Assembly (NCBI RefSeq): GCF_024806835.1
Contig: NZ_JANTYU010000002.1
Location: forward strand, 62,001 to 126,000
Direction: 5' to 3'
Source: Xanthomonas sp. 3793
GTDB taxonomy: Bacteria; Pseudomonadota; Gammaproteobacteria; Xanthomonadales; Xanthomonadaceae
DNA: 64,000 nucleotides
This document shows positions 1 to 8,918 of this stretch, piece by piece. Below the pieces are notes generated by a model that was not told the DNA's origin, searched no databases, and saw nothing but the letters and a program-made list of their open reading frames with translations. Position numbers and translations under genes: made by a program. Every line of letters starts with the position of its first letter. The first letter of the stretch is position 1.

Positions 1-509
1 AGCAATTGCACACGCTCGAACCCGTCCTCGCGCAGCAACTGTTGCAGTTCGCGCGTCGGCACCAGGGTGGCGTCGGCCTGGTTATGAAAGCGTCGCATCC
101 AGCGCAGCGCGGTGCCCTGCAGCCAGGCGGCGCCGTAGTCCGGCAGGTACTCGTCGAAGCGCGTGTGGAAGCCGGAGGCGACCGGAATGCCCAGCCGGCG
201 TGCCGCACGCATCGCCGACCAGCCCAACGGGCCTTCCGTGGCCACGTAGATCGCATCCGGTTGCGTCGTTCGCCAATGGCGGATCAGCCGCTGGGTCGCC
301 GGCAACCCGAATTTCAGCCCCGGGTAGCGCGGCAGCGACGCGCCACGCACCAGCAATGCATCGGATGGGGCGGTGTCGCAGCCCTGGCGTGGACGCACCA
401 CATCCACCTGATGCCCACGCGCGCGCAGGCCGGTTTCCAGGCCGTGGACCGTCAGCGCAACACCGTTGACCTCGGGGGGATAGGTTTCGGTAACGATCGC
501 GTAGCGCAT
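1..509 (-). CDS. GT4-family glycosyltransferase, N-terminal part (cut by window edge)
   Basis: The minus-strand frame opens with ATG at 509 and runs off the window at base 1 without a stop, giving about 169 residues. The start MRYAIVTETYPPEVNGVA and the later segment GFHTRFDEYLPDYG are typical of the N-terminal acceptor-binding Rossmann fold of GT-B enzymes of family GT4, near the GDP-mannose-dependent mannosyltransferase subgroup. Such enzymes transfer a sugar from a nucleotide donor to lipids or glycans on the cytoplasmic face of the membrane. The donor-binding C-terminal half lies outside the window, so donor and acceptor cannot be named. Confidence 0.8.
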   Translation of the reverse strand, partial: MRYAIVTETYPPEVNGVALTVHGLETGLRARGHQVDVVRPRQGCDTAPSDALLVRGASLPRYPGLKFGLPATQRLIRHWRTTQPDAIYVATEGPLGWSAMRAARRLGIPVASGFHTRFDEYLPDYGAAWLQGTALRWMRRFHNQADATLVPTRELQQLLREDGFERVQL

Positions 510-592
510 GCCCGTTCTCCGGTTTTCGCTAGCTTCCGGCAGGGCGATGGCATCGATGTTGCGCCCATAAGTCGCGGCGGTGACAAGTGCGA

Positions 593-730
593 CGGGATTG
601 GGAATTCGGGATTGGAGATTCGCAAAAGCGGCCTTCGCGCATCTGGGCGAACACGCAATACATCACGTGCCGCGGTCAACGAATCCCGAATCCCGAATCC
701 CGAATCCCGAATCCCGAATCCCGAATCCCG
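593..730. repeat. Inverted cluster of GGGATTC-type 7-bp repeats
   Basis: Positions 593-623 carry two to three degenerate copies of GGGATTC on the plus strand. Positions 681-730 carry about seven near-perfect tandem copies of the reverse complement (GAATCCC). The two blocks face each other across about 60 bases, so a transcript could fold into a long hairpin. The same 7-mer recurs at 9350-9376 and 10940-10961, both intergenic. This looks like a dispersed genus-specific repeat. No gene is supported in 510-746. Confidence 0.75.
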
Positions 731-746
731 CCGAAGGCCGCAGGCC

Positions 747-2273
747 TCAGGCCACAAACGGTTTGAACGCGATGCCCAGGCCGGCCATGCTTTCGACTTC
801 GCCGATCAGGTCGGCGCGCAGCAGCGGGCGCGAATCGATCCAGCTTTGCGACAGGATCAACGACAGCCGCGTGTCGTCGGCGGTGAGTTCCAGTGTCGGG
901 ATCGGGTCCGATTCGTGCGCACGGTGCAGCAGCACTGCCAGCCGCAGCAGCGCGGCCTTGCGGCGGGTGGGCAGCAGCAACCGGTCCGGCAGCGCATCGA
1001 AGGCGGTCTTGGGGACGTTGCGCCGGTGCGTGCGTACCAGCGCTGCCAGGACCTGCTGTTCCTGGCGCGAAAACCCGGCGATATCCGAATGTTCCAGGAT
1101 GTAGCTGCCATGCACGTGATACTGGCTGTGCGCGATGATCAGCCCCAACTCGTGCAGGCGTGCGGCACGCCGCAGTACCTGCGCATCGTCGCCATCCAGA
1201 TGCCAGGATTCGCAGACCTGATCGAACAGGCGGCAGGCCGTGGCTTCCACGCGCTGCGCCTGCACCTCATCGATGCCGTAGCGCTGCACCAGCGAGGCCA
1301 CCGAGCTGTCGCGCGGGTCGTTTTGGCCGCCGCGGCCGAGCATGTCGTACAGGATGCCTTCGCGCATTGCGGCCTTGCTGACCATCAGCTTCTCCAGCCC
1401 CAGCGCCTGGAAGGCCGCTTCGAGCACCAGGATTCCACCGGCGATGATCGGCCGCCGCTCGGCCGCCAGGCCGGGCAGCTGGATGTCTTCGATACGCTTG
1501 GCCTTGAGCAGCTCATCGCGCAGCGCCGGCAGCGCCTGCGCGGTGATCGCCCCCTTGGTGAGCTTCATCGCCGCGCAGATTTCGCCGATCGCCTTATGCG
1601 TGCCGGACGAACCGATCGCTTCATGCCAGCCCAGCGCCTTGTATTGGCCGGCGAACTGCTGGAATTCGGCACCGATCTCGGTCAGCGCATCCTTCCATTT
1701 TTTCTTCGACAACTTGCCGCCCGGGAAAAATCGCCGCGTGCTGGCAATGCAACCGGCCTGCAGGCTTTCGCGTTCCAGGGTCTGGAAGCCCTGGCCGATG
1801 ATGAATTCGGTCGAGCCACCGCCGATGTCGATCACCAGCCGGCGTTGATCGGGCTTGGGCGGTTGCGCATGGGTCACGCCCAGATAGATCAGCCGCGCTT
1901 CCTCGCGCCCGCTGACCACTTCGATCGCATGCCCCAGTGCAGTTTCCGCCGGCATCAAGAAAGCTTGCGGCGAGCGCAGCTGACGCACCGTATTGGTCGC
2001 CAGTGCGCGCACGCGCAGCGAGGGAACTTCACGGATGCGTTGGCCGAAGCGTGCCAGGCATTCGAGCGCACGCTGGCGCGCTTCGTTGGACAGACCGCCC
2101 TTGCCATCCAGGCCGTCGGCCATGCGCACGGTTTCGCGCAGGCGATCGACGACGCGCAACTGACCCATCAGGTAGCGCGCAATGACCATGTGGAAACTGT
2201 TGGACCCTAAGTCGATGGCGGCAAGAAAATCGCCATCGCGCAGGGGCGGAATCGTGGGGGAGGGCATTGGCAT
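747..2273 (-). CDS. ppx: Exopolyphosphatase, Ppx/GppA family
   Basis: 508 residues. Exopolyphosphatases remove terminal phosphate from inorganic polyphosphate; GppA relatives also hydrolyse pppGpp. The N-terminal motif AAIDLGSNSFHMVIAR is the phosphate-1 loop of the ASKHA fold, and VIDIGGGSTEFIIG near residue 140 is the second phosphate-binding loop. The C-terminal half (from about residue 320) carries the HD-like helical region found in long Ppx proteins, with a RLHELG segment. It lies 57 bases downstream of ppk on the same strand, the usual ppk-ppx pairing. An alternative ATG lies two codons inside. Confidence 0.93.
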   Translation of the reverse strand: MPMPSPTIPPLRDGDFLAAIDLGSNSFHMVIARYLMGQLRVVDRLRETVRMADGLDGKGGLSNEARQRALECLARFGQRIREVPSLRVRALATNTVRQLRSPQAFLMPAETALGHAIEVVSGREEARLIYLGVTHAQPPKPDQRRLVIDIGGGSTEFIIGQGFQTLERESLQAGCIASTRRFFPGGKLSKKKWKDALTEIGAEFQQFAGQYKALGWHEAIGSSGTHKAIGEICAAMKLTKGAITAQALPALRDELLKAKRIEDIQLPGLAAERRPIIAGGILVLEAAFQALGLEKLMVSKAAMREGILYDMLGRGGQNDPRDSSVASLVQRYGIDEVQAQRVEATACRLFDQVCESWHLDGDDAQVLRRAARLHELGLIIAHSQYHVHGSYILEHSDIAGFSRQEQQVLAALVRTHRRNVPKTAFDALPDRLLLPTRRKAALLRLAVLLHRAHESDPIPTLELTADDTRLSLILSQSWIDSRPLLRADLIGEVESMAGLGIAFKPFVA

Positions 2274-2330
2274 GGCCGCATGGTAGCCGATGGGCGGTTG
2301 GCCACGTGAGAGCCCACGGCCCTCGCGTTC

Positions 2331-4445
2331 TCAGATCCGATCGAGCAAGGTCATCTGCGCCGAATGGGCCGGCTCGCCAGGGCCGGGGGTGCGCTTGTGG
2401 TACACGCCTTCGGCATCCAGTTCCCAGGCACTGACGTTGTCGTCCAGGTAGTTCTGCAGCACTTCGCGATAGACGCGCCTGGCCAGATCCGGTTCCAGGA
2501 TCGGGAAGCAGGTTTCCACGCGGCGCAACAGATTGCGTTCCAGCCAATCGGCGCTGGCGCAGTACAACTCGGCCGCGCCGTCGTTGCCGAACCAGTACAC
2601 GCGGCTATGTTCCAGGAATCGCCCCACGATCGAGCGTACGCGGATATTGTCGGACACGCCGGGCACCCCGGGCCGCAGCGTGCAGGCGCCGCGCACGATC
2701 AGGTCGATCTGCACACCGGCTTGCGAAGCGGTGTAAAGCGCACGCACGACTTGCGGCTCGTTGAGGGCATTCATCTTGGCGATGATGCGGCCCGGGCGGC
2801 CGTTGCGGGCCAGCCGCGTTTCGCGCTCGATCCGCTTCAACACGCCGGCGTGCAGGGTGAAGGGCGATTGCAGCAACTGCTCCAGCTTCATGCGCGGGGC
2901 CAGCCCGGACAATTGCTGGAACAGCATGTGCACATCGTTGCCGATTTCCACATCCGCCGTGATCAGGCTGATGTCGGTATACAGCCGCGCGGTGCCGCTG
3001 TGGTAGTTGCCGGTGCCCAGGTGCACATAGCGTTTGAGCTTGCGTCCCTCGCGCCGCACGATCAGCAGCATCTTGGCGTGCGTCTTGAAGCCGACCACGC
3101 CATAGACCACCTGCACGCCGGCTTCCTGCAGCTTGTCGGCCAGGCCCAGGTTGGCCTCTTCGTCGAAGCGCGCGCGCAGCTCCACCACCACGGTGACGTC
3201 CTTGCCGTTGCGCGCGGCAAGGATCAGCGCATCGACGATCAGCGAATCCTTGCCGGTGCGGTACAGCGTCTGCTTGATCGCCAGCACGTTCGGGTCGACG
3301 GCCGCCTGGCGGATGACGTCCAGCACCGCGGTGAACGCATCGAAGGGGTGGTGCAGCAGCACATCGCCCTTGCTGACGATCTGGAAGATGCCCTCGCTGT
3401 CGCGCAGGGTGCGCGGGTTGAACGAGGGGTACTTGAGTTCCGGGCGCTGCACCAGGTCGTAGACCTGGGTGACGCGGCTCAGATTGACCGGCCCGACGAT
3501 GCGATACACCGCGTTCTCGTTCAAGCCGAAGTTCTGCAGCAGGGTGCGCATGATCGGCGCCGGGCAATCGTGCGCGATCTCCAGCCGCACCGCCGGCCGG
3601 TAGCCGCGCGTGACCAGTTCGTCGCGCAATGCCAGTGCCAGGTTTTCGACTTCCTCTTCGTCCACCACCAGCTCGGAATTGCGGGTGACGCGGAACTGGT
3701 AGGAGCCTTTGACCTGCATGCCCGGGAACAATTCGTCCACGAACTCCGACAGCACCGAGGACAGGAACACGAAGCTTTGCGCGCCCTCCGGCGACAGGCT
3801 GGCCGGCAACTGGATGATGCGCGGCAACGAGCGCGGCGCACGCACGATGGCCAGATGGCCGGCGCGCCCGAACGCGTCCTGACCTTCCAGCACCACCACG
3901 ATGTTCAGGGTCTTGTTGAGGATCTTCGGAAACGGGTGCGCCGGGTCCAGGCCCAGCGGCGACAGCACCGGCATGATCTCGTTGCGGAAGTAGGCGCGCA
4001 GCCAGCGCTTCTGGCGCGAGGTCCAGGTCGCGCGGCCAAGCACGGCAACGCCGGCCTCTTCCATCGCCGGGCGCAGCACGTCATTCCATGCGTGGTACTG
4101 CTGCTCGACCAGCTTGGCCGCGCGGTCGTGCACGGCGTTGAGGATGGCCGTGGGGCTCAGGCCGTCCGGTGCCGGCGGCAGGCCGAACTCCTGCGCGTGC
4201 CGCACGGTGGCGGCGCGAATTTCGAAGAACTCGTCCAGGTTGGTGCACGAGATGCACAGGAACCGCAGCCGTTCCAGCAGCGGCACCTGTTCGTCCAGCG
4301 CCTGCGCCAGCACCCGGAAATTGAAGTCCAGTTGCGACAGTTCCCGGTTGATGTACAGCGCCGGATCCCGCAAGGGATCGGTGGCGATGTCCTCGGAAGG
4401 TGTGACGTCGTGCAGTTGTTTGGCGTGGCCCATGGAGTCGGTCAT
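2331..4445 (-). CDS. ppk1: Polyphosphate kinase 1
   Basis: 704 residues from the ATG at 4445, where MTDSMGHAKQ begins; an upstream in-frame extension crosses a palindrome and is unlikely to be translated. PPK1 reversibly polymerises ATP gamma-phosphate into polyphosphate. Domains in order are: N-terminal helical domain (INRELSQLDFNFRVL, typical of PPK1 N), head domain, and two phospholipase-D-like C domains. These carry the catalytic histidine segments VYGVVGFKTHAKMLLIVRRE and YVHLGTGNYHSGTARLYTD. It sits between phoR and ppx, coupling phosphate sensing to polyphosphate turnover. Confidence 0.96.
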   Translation of the reverse strand: MTDSMGHAKQLHDVTPSEDIATDPLRDPALYINRELSQLDFNFRVLAQALDEQVPLLERLRFLCISCTNLDEFFEIRAATVRHAQEFGLPPAPDGLSPTAILNAVHDRAAKLVEQQYHAWNDVLRPAMEEAGVAVLGRATWTSRQKRWLRAYFRNEIMPVLSPLGLDPAHPFPKILNKTLNIVVVLEGQDAFGRAGHLAIVRAPRSLPRIIQLPASLSPEGAQSFVFLSSVLSEFVDELFPGMQVKGSYQFRVTRNSELVVDEEEVENLALALRDELVTRGYRPAVRLEIAHDCPAPIMRTLLQNFGLNENAVYRIVGPVNLSRVTQVYDLVQRPELKYPSFNPRTLRDSEGIFQIVSKGDVLLHHPFDAFTAVLDVIRQAAVDPNVLAIKQTLYRTGKDSLIVDALILAARNGKDVTVVVELRARFDEEANLGLADKLQEAGVQVVYGVVGFKTHAKMLLIVRREGRKLKRYVHLGTGNYHSGTARLYTDISLITADVEIGNDVHMLFQQLSGLAPRMKLEQLLQSPFTLHAGVLKRIERETRLARNGRPGRIIAKMNALNEPQVVRALYTASQAGVQIDLIVRGACTLRPGVPGVSDNIRVRSIVGRFLEHSRVYWFGNDGAAELYCASADWLERNLLRRVETCFPILEPDLARRVYREVLQNYLDDNVSAWELDAEGVYHKRTPGPGEPAHSAQMTLLDRI

Positions 4446-4491
4446 CAAGACGGATTGGTGTGCGGTGTTGCCGCGTGCGCGCCGCGGTGCA

Positions 4492-4525
4492 ACGCACGTT
4501 GCGCAGGTACCTGCGCAACGTGCGT
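4492..4525. repeat. Perfect 34-bp palindrome between phoR and ppk
   Basis: The two 17-base halves are exact reverse complements, centred on GGT|ACC at 4508/4509. The palindrome lies after the phoR stop (4546) and 46 bases before the ppk ATG. It could form a long hairpin in the phoR-ppk transcript. There is no U-tract, so a classical intrinsic terminator is not obvious. An attenuating or RNA-processing hairpin, or a protein-binding site, are alternatives. Confidence 0.8.
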
Positions 4526-4545
4526 CGACGCGCACTGCCTACATA

Positions 4546-5874
4546 TCACGCCAAGCGTGACAGTGGCAGGGACTGTTCGCGCTGCACGACGCGTGCGGCC
4601 ACAAAATGACACGAGAATTCGCTGCCGCGTCCCACTTCGCTTTCGATCTCCAGCCGTGCCTGGTGCAGGCCCAGGATATGCTTGACGATCGACAGCCCCA
4701 GCCCGGTGCCGCCGCTCTCGCGCGAGCGGCTGCTGGACACGCGGTAGAAGCGCTCGGTAATGCGCGGCAGATGCGAGGCGGGAATGCCGTAGCCGGTGTC
4801 GCGGACCGCCAGCGCCGCGCCGTCGCCCTCGCGCAGGAAGCGGATCGTCACCGTGCCGCCCCCGGGCGTATAGCGCACTGCGTTGGTCACCAGGTTGGAA
4901 AACGCGCTGTGCAATTCCTTGTTGGAACCGAGCAGATCCACGCCGGCTTCATCGATCACTTCCACCGTGTGGCGGCCCTGGCTGTGCGCCTCGGCCTCGC
5001 GGCGCAAGGTCGAAAGCATCGGCGCCATCGCCACGTTTTCTTCGCCGAGCTCTTCCTGCGATTCCAGCCGCGACAGGGTCAGCAGGTCCTCGACCAGCTG
5101 CGCCATGCGCTGCGACTGCTTGCGCATCTCCGCCAGCATCGGGCCAGAGTCGGGAAAGTCCTCCGGGTCGAGCATGTCCAGGTATCCATGCACCACCGTC
5201 AACGGCGTGCGCAGCTCGTGCGACACGTTGGCCACGAAATCGCGACGCACCTGTTCCAGGCGCAACAGCTTGCTGACATCGCGCGCCACCAGCAGCCAGT
5301 AGTCGTCGGAGTAGGGGATCAGGCGCAGATTCAGGCGCAGGTCCGGGTCCACCGGCGAGGCCGCATCCAGCATCGGCTCGGCATTGCGACCGGCCGCCAG
5401 CCAGTGGGCAAGCGGCAATGGCTGCAGGCGTTCCACCACCGACACGCCCATATCGCCAGGATGATGCAGCCCGAGCAGGCCGCCGGCCGCCTTGTTGAAC
5501 CACTGCACGCGCTGGCTGTTGCGGTCCACCACCACCACCGCATCCGGCAGCGCCTGCGCCGCGGCGCGATAGGTGCGCAACATGTCGATCAAGCGCCGCT
5601 TGCGCCCGCGCATTTCGGCCTGGCTGCGATACAGCAGCCGATCCAGTTCGTTCCAGGCGCCGACACCGGCGGCAGGCTCGGCACGCTGGCGCGCGGTGAG
5701 CCGGCGCAGCACTTGCCGCAGCCGCCAGTAATGCCAGCTCAGCACCCCCAGCGCGGTGAGCGTCAGCGCCATCCACACATGCCCGATCAGCACGCCCACC
5801 ACGACGGCAGCGCCCAACAACAGCGCAAGGGTGCCGAGCGTCTTGAGCCAGGCGGAACGGATATGTTGAGGCAT
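4546..5874 (-). CDS. phoR: Phosphate regulon sensor histidine kinase PhoR
   Basis: 442 residues from the ATG at 5874; an in-frame GTG at 5889 is an alternative start. The inner-membrane sensor kinase phosphorylates PhoB when phosphate is limiting. The N-terminus carries two closely spaced hydrophobic helices (residues about 8-50, LGTLALLLGAAVVVG and HVWMALTLTALGVL), then a cytoplasmic PAS domain. The DHp box is FVANVSHELRTPLTVVHGYL with the phospho-accepting His, followed by HATPase N, G1 and G2 motifs (LVTNAVRYTPGG, DTGYGIP, GGTGLGLSIVKHIL). It lies downstream of phoB with a short gap. Confidence 0.94.
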   Translation of the reverse strand: MPQHIRSAWLKTLGTLALLLGAAVVVGVLIGHVWMALTLTALGVLSWHYWRLRQVLRRLTARQRAEPAAGVGAWNELDRLLYRSQAEMRGRKRRLIDMLRTYRAAAQALPDAVVVVDRNSQRVQWFNKAAGGLLGLHHPGDMGVSVVERLQPLPLAHWLAAGRNAEPMLDAASPVDPDLRLNLRLIPYSDDYWLLVARDVSKLLRLEQVRRDFVANVSHELRTPLTVVHGYLDMLDPEDFPDSGPMLAEMRKQSQRMAQLVEDLLTLSRLESQEELGEENVAMAPMLSTLRREAEAHSQGRHTVEVIDEAGVDLLGSNKELHSAFSNLVTNAVRYTPGGGTVTIRFLREGDGAALAVRDTGYGIPASHLPRITERFYRVSSSRSRESGGTGLGLSIVKHILGLHQARLEIESEVGRGSEFSCHFVAARVVQREQSLPLSRLA

Positions 5875-5949
5875 GGAAGGCGTTACCACGAAGCGTCAGG
5901 TAGGCAGGCGACCCGGCCGATCGGCGGCCGGGTCGCGGTGCGGCATGTA

Positions 5950-6639
5950 CTAGGTTGCCGACGAAAAACGATAGCCCGAGCCGCGCACGGTCTGCACCAT
6001 GTTTTCCAGGCCGAACGGTTCCAGCGTCTTGCGCAGGCGGCGGATGTGCACGTCGATGGTGCGCTCTTCCACGTACACGCTGCCGCCCCAGACATGGTCC
6101 AGCAGTTGGGTGCGCGTGTACACGCGCTCGGGATGGGTCATGAAGAAGTGCAGCAGCCGGTATTCGGTCGGGCCGATCGGCACCGGCGCATCGCCGGCAA
6201 ACACCCGGTGCGCGGCGCCATCGATGCGCAGGCGGCCCACGGCCACGCTGCCGTCCTCGTCGTCCTCGCGGGTGCGGCGCATCACCGCCCGGATACGCGC
6301 CAGCAGCTCGCGTGCCGAGAAGGGCTTGACCACGTAGTCGTCCACGCCCGCTTCCAGCCCGCCGACACGGTCGTTCTCTTCGCCACGCGCGGTCAGCATG
6401 ATGATCGGGATCTCCCGGGTCAGCTGTTCCTTGCGCCAGCGCCGTGCCAGATCCAGCCCGCTGGTGCCCGGCAGCATCCAGTCCAGCAGGATCAGGTCGG
6501 GCACGCGGTCGGCGATGGCGGTCTGCGCCTCGCGCGCGTCGCCAGCATGGATGGGCTCGAACTCGCCTTTGCGCAGCGCGAACGCCACCATGTCGCGGAT
6601 CGCGGGTTCGTCATCGACGATCAGAATGCGTTTCTGCAC
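5950..6639 (-). CDS. phoB: Phosphate regulon response regulator PhoB
   Basis: 229 residues from a GTG start at 6639. The receiver domain (residues 1-120) shows the acidic pocket ILIVDDEP, the phospho-accepting Asp in LILLDWMLPG, and the switch residues in IIMLTARG and VVKPFS. A winged-helix OmpR/PhoB DNA-binding domain follows (from about 135), ending TIDVHIRRLRKTLEP and VQTVRGSGYRFS. It activates Pho-box promoters. The Pho-box-like direct repeat at 6687-6704 lies just upstream, consistent with autoregulation. Confidence 0.95.
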   Translation of the reverse strand: MQKRILIVDDEPAIRDMVAFALRKGEFEPIHAGDAREAQTAIADRVPDLILLDWMLPGTSGLDLARRWRKEQLTREIPIIMLTARGEENDRVGGLEAGVDDYVVKPFSARELLARIRAVMRRTREDDEDGSVAVGRLRIDGAAHRVFAGDAPVPIGPTEYRLLHFFMTHPERVYTRTQLLDHVWGGSVYVEERTIDVHIRRLRKTLEPFGLENMVQTVRGSGYRFSSAT

Positions 6640-6686
6640 GCGGGGCTTACCGTCTGGCTTTGGTGATCGCCAGTAGACTACGGTTT

Positions 6687-6704
6687 TGTGACTTTAATGT
6701 GACA
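6687..6704 (-). promoter_or_regulatory. Pho-box-like direct repeat upstream of phoB
   Basis: On the plus strand TGTGACT-TTAA-TGTGACA, equivalent on the coding strand to TGTCACA-TTAA-AGTCACA. Two 7-mers are separated by 4 AT bases (11-bp period), which is the architecture of a PhoB box. It lies 48 bases upstream of the phoB start. Assignment as a PhoB site is inference from architecture. Confidence 0.5.
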
Positions 6705-6816
6705 TGGCGGGCGTTGCCTCCTGCCAGGCTGTCATTCTGTGAAGCGGGCTGAACCGCTGCGGGCGCGGTGAAGCCAGGCGCAGCATGCCGCGCGATGCGT
6801 ATTCGCGGACCCGATG

Positions 6817-8463
6817 TCACTGCGTGGACAGATCCGGGTCGCGGATACCTTGACGACGCAGTTCCAGCACGGTCGGCGTGATTGCGGCAATCCGCGCATC
6901 CACACGCGCCCGTGTCACATAGTCCAGGTCCTTCTTTTTCAGCGCCTCCAACTGGATCAGGGCCTGCTCCGGGCGCCCGTTCAGGGACGCCGATTCGGCA
7001 TAGGCCTCGCTGGCCCGCAGATGATCGCCGGCGAGCTCGCAGGCGCGGGCGTAGGTCTGTTGCAGCAACGGATCCTCGCCGCTGCGGTAGAGCAGGGGCT
7101 CCAGCACCTGACGAGCGCGCTGACCGGATTCCTTGCTGGCTTGTTCGTTGAGCGCGCCGGCATAGGTCAGCGCCACCGCACGGTTGTTCGGCAGCCGCTT
7201 GAGCAGCGCATCGAAGCGGGCGTTGGCTGCCTCGCGCTGGCCCACGCGTGCCTGCGCCTCGCTCAGGCCCAGCGCCAGCCACAGGTTGTCCGGATGCGCT
7301 TCCAGCAGGCCGGCCAGCTCGGCCACCGGTTCGCTCGGCCGGCTCCCGCTGTTGCGCAGTTGCGCCAGCGCCAGCCCGTAACGCTGTGCATCGGTCAGGC
7401 CCTGCTTGGCGCTACGGCGCAGGTTTTCGTATTCGCGAATGGCCGCATCGGGCGTGCTCGCACTGAGCACGCGCAGGCGCTCCTTGGCCCAGTCGAAACC
7501 CTGTTGGTCGCCGCCACGGCTCAGCGCATCCACCGGCAATCGCAGCGCATACGGCAGCAGCGCGTTACCGTTGCGGCTCAACGGCTCCGACAACGATGGA
7601 TCGGCCGGGTCCACGCGCTCCTGGCGCGTTCCGCCCGGCACCGAGGTGGTCAGCACCACGGTGTTCTTCTTCATCTGCTCGGCGCGCGCCTTGGCCTCGC
7701 TGATGCGGGTGGTGGTCACCGGGTGGGTCTGCAGGAAGTCCGGTGCGCTGTAGCCGCCCTCGTTGGCGCGCATCGCAACCGACATGCGCTCGAAGAAGCC
7801 GGCCATCGCGTCCACGTCGTAGCCGCTGCGGACCAGCGTGCGGATGCCCAGCCGGTCGGCCTCCGATTCGTTGGAGCGGGTGTAGTCGATCTGGCGTTGC
7901 TGCATCAGCCCCATCGCACTGGTGATGGTGGCCATGGTGGCATCGCCCTTGGAATTGCCGCCGGCCTGCTGCGCCGCCACCACTGCCGCCAGCATGCCGA
8001 GCAGGATCGGGATCTGGTCGCGCTGGGCGCGTTCCACCCCGCGCAGCACATGCTGCTGGGTGACGTGGGCGATTTCGTGCGACAGCACCGCGGCCACTTC
8101 GTCCTCGCGCTCGGCGGTCAGCACCAGCCCGGCATTGACCGCGATATAGCCGCCCAGCGTGGCGAACGCATTGATCTGGCGGTCGCGCAGCATGAAGAAG
8201 GTAAAGGGCTGCTGCGGCTGGTCGCTGTTGGCGCCGAGCCGGGTACCCATGGTCTGCAGCCAGTCGCCGATCAGCGGGTCGTCCAGCACGTAGTCGTAGT
8301 TGCGCAACTCGGCCAGCATCATCTTGCCGTACTCGGCCTGGCGGGCCGGAGTCAGCAGCTCGCCAGCCGACGAGCCGATATCGGGCAGGCGACTTTCCTG
8401 CGCAGGTGCCACGCCCATGGCGAGGGCCAGGGTGAGGGCGGTAGCGAGCGGAAGCAGGCGCAA
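6817..8463 (-). CDS. Periplasmic M48 metalloprotease with TPR region (BepA/YfgC-like)
   Basis: 548 residues from a TTG start at 8463 preceded by GGGAG; the same frame stays open to an ATG at 8526, but that would bury the signal peptide. LRLLPLATALTLALAMGVAPAQ is a secretion signal. The M48 catalytic motif is VLSHEIAHVTQQH (HExxH), with the third ligand Glu in SNESEADRLGI. The C-terminal half (from about 330) is helical with TPR-like repeats. BepA relatives degrade or chaperone misassembled outer-membrane proteins such as LptD. The gene stands alone, divergent from the glutaredoxin gene. Confidence 0.88.
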   Translation of the reverse strand: MRLLPLATALTLALAMGVAPAQESRLPDIGSSAGELLTPARQAEYGKMMLAELRNYDYVLDDPLIGDWLQTMGTRLGANSDQPQQPFTFFMLRDRQINAFATLGGYIAVNAGLVLTAEREDEVAAVLSHEIAHVTQQHVLRGVERAQRDQIPILLGMLAAVVAAQQAGGNSKGDATMATITSAMGLMQQRQIDYTRSNESEADRLGIRTLVRSGYDVDAMAGFFERMSVAMRANEGGYSAPDFLQTHPVTTTRISEAKARAEQMKKNTVVLTTSVPGGTRQERVDPADPSLSEPLSRNGNALLPYALRLPVDALSRGGDQQGFDWAKERLRVLSASTPDAAIREYENLRRSAKQGLTDAQRYGLALAQLRNSGSRPSEPVAELAGLLEAHPDNLWLALGLSEAQARVGQREAANARFDALLKRLPNNRAVALTYAGALNEQASKESGQRARQVLEPLLYRSGEDPLLQQTYARACELAGDHLRASEAYAESASLNGRPEQALIQLEALKKKDLDYVTRARVDARIAAITPTVLELRRQGIRDPDLSTQ

Positions 8464-8612
8464 GTGGAACTCCCAGGTGGTGCGCGGAGCATGCGGGCAG
8501 CGCAGCGCAGCGGCGTGAATCGGCAATTAATCCACAGTGTTGCGGTGACGACATGGAAATTCCAGTCGCCCGCTACCATGTGTCAGACCTCAAACCCACC
8601 ACGGAGTTTCCC

Positions 8613-8918
8613 GTGAGCCAAGACACCAACGTGCAGGATGCGGCCACCGGCCCGCAGATCACCCTGTATTCCACCGCCATCTGCCCGTATTGCGTGGCGG
8701 CCAAGAACTTCCTCAAGAGCAAGGGCCAGACCTGGACCGAGGTGCGGATCGACCTCGACCCGGCCGAGCGCGACAAGATGGTCGCCCTGGCCCGGCGCAC
8801 CAGCGTGCCGCAGATCTTCGTCGGCGACGTCCATGTGGGCGGCTACGACGACATGATGGCCATGCATCGCGCCGGCAAACTCGAACCGCTGTTCGCCGCC
8901 GCAGGCGGTCAGGCATGA
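8613..8918 (+). CDS. grxC: Glutaredoxin (GrxC type)
   Basis: 101 residues from the GTG at 8613, which has GGAG nine bases upstream; an ATG at 8553 in frame lacks a ribosome site. The dithiol active site is CPYC in STAICPYCVAAKNFL, and the glutathione-binding TSVPQIFVGDVHVGGYDDM segment with the cis-proline follows. It reduces disulfides and glutathione mixed disulfides in the cytoplasm. Its TGA overlaps the ATG of the next gene (ATGA), so the two are translationally coupled. Confidence 0.93.
   Translation: MSQDTNVQDAATGPQITLYSTAICPYCVAAKNFLKSKGQTWTEVRIDLDPAERDKMVALARRTSVPQIFVGDVHVGGYDDMMAMHRAGKLEPLFAAAGGQA

Noticed and set aside
593..730. Possible CRISPR array
   Set aside because: Units are 7 bp with no unique spacers; a simple tandem repeat.
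6..2210. 734-codon plus-strand open frame opposite ppx
   Set aside because: Antisense shadow caused by high GC; product is Arg/Gln/His-rich without a family, while the minus strand encodes a complete Ppx.
2364..4685. 773-codon plus-strand open frame opposite ppk
   Set aside because: Antisense shadow of ppk1 and the 3' end of phoR; no ribosome site or domain.
4606..6666. 686-codon plus-strand open frame opposite phoR and phoB
   Set aside because: Crosses two well-supported genes and their intergenic region in antisense; low-complexity composition.
6814..8616. 600-codon plus-strand open frame opposite the M48 protease
   Set aside because: Antisense shadow; the opposite strand has signal peptide and HExxH motif.
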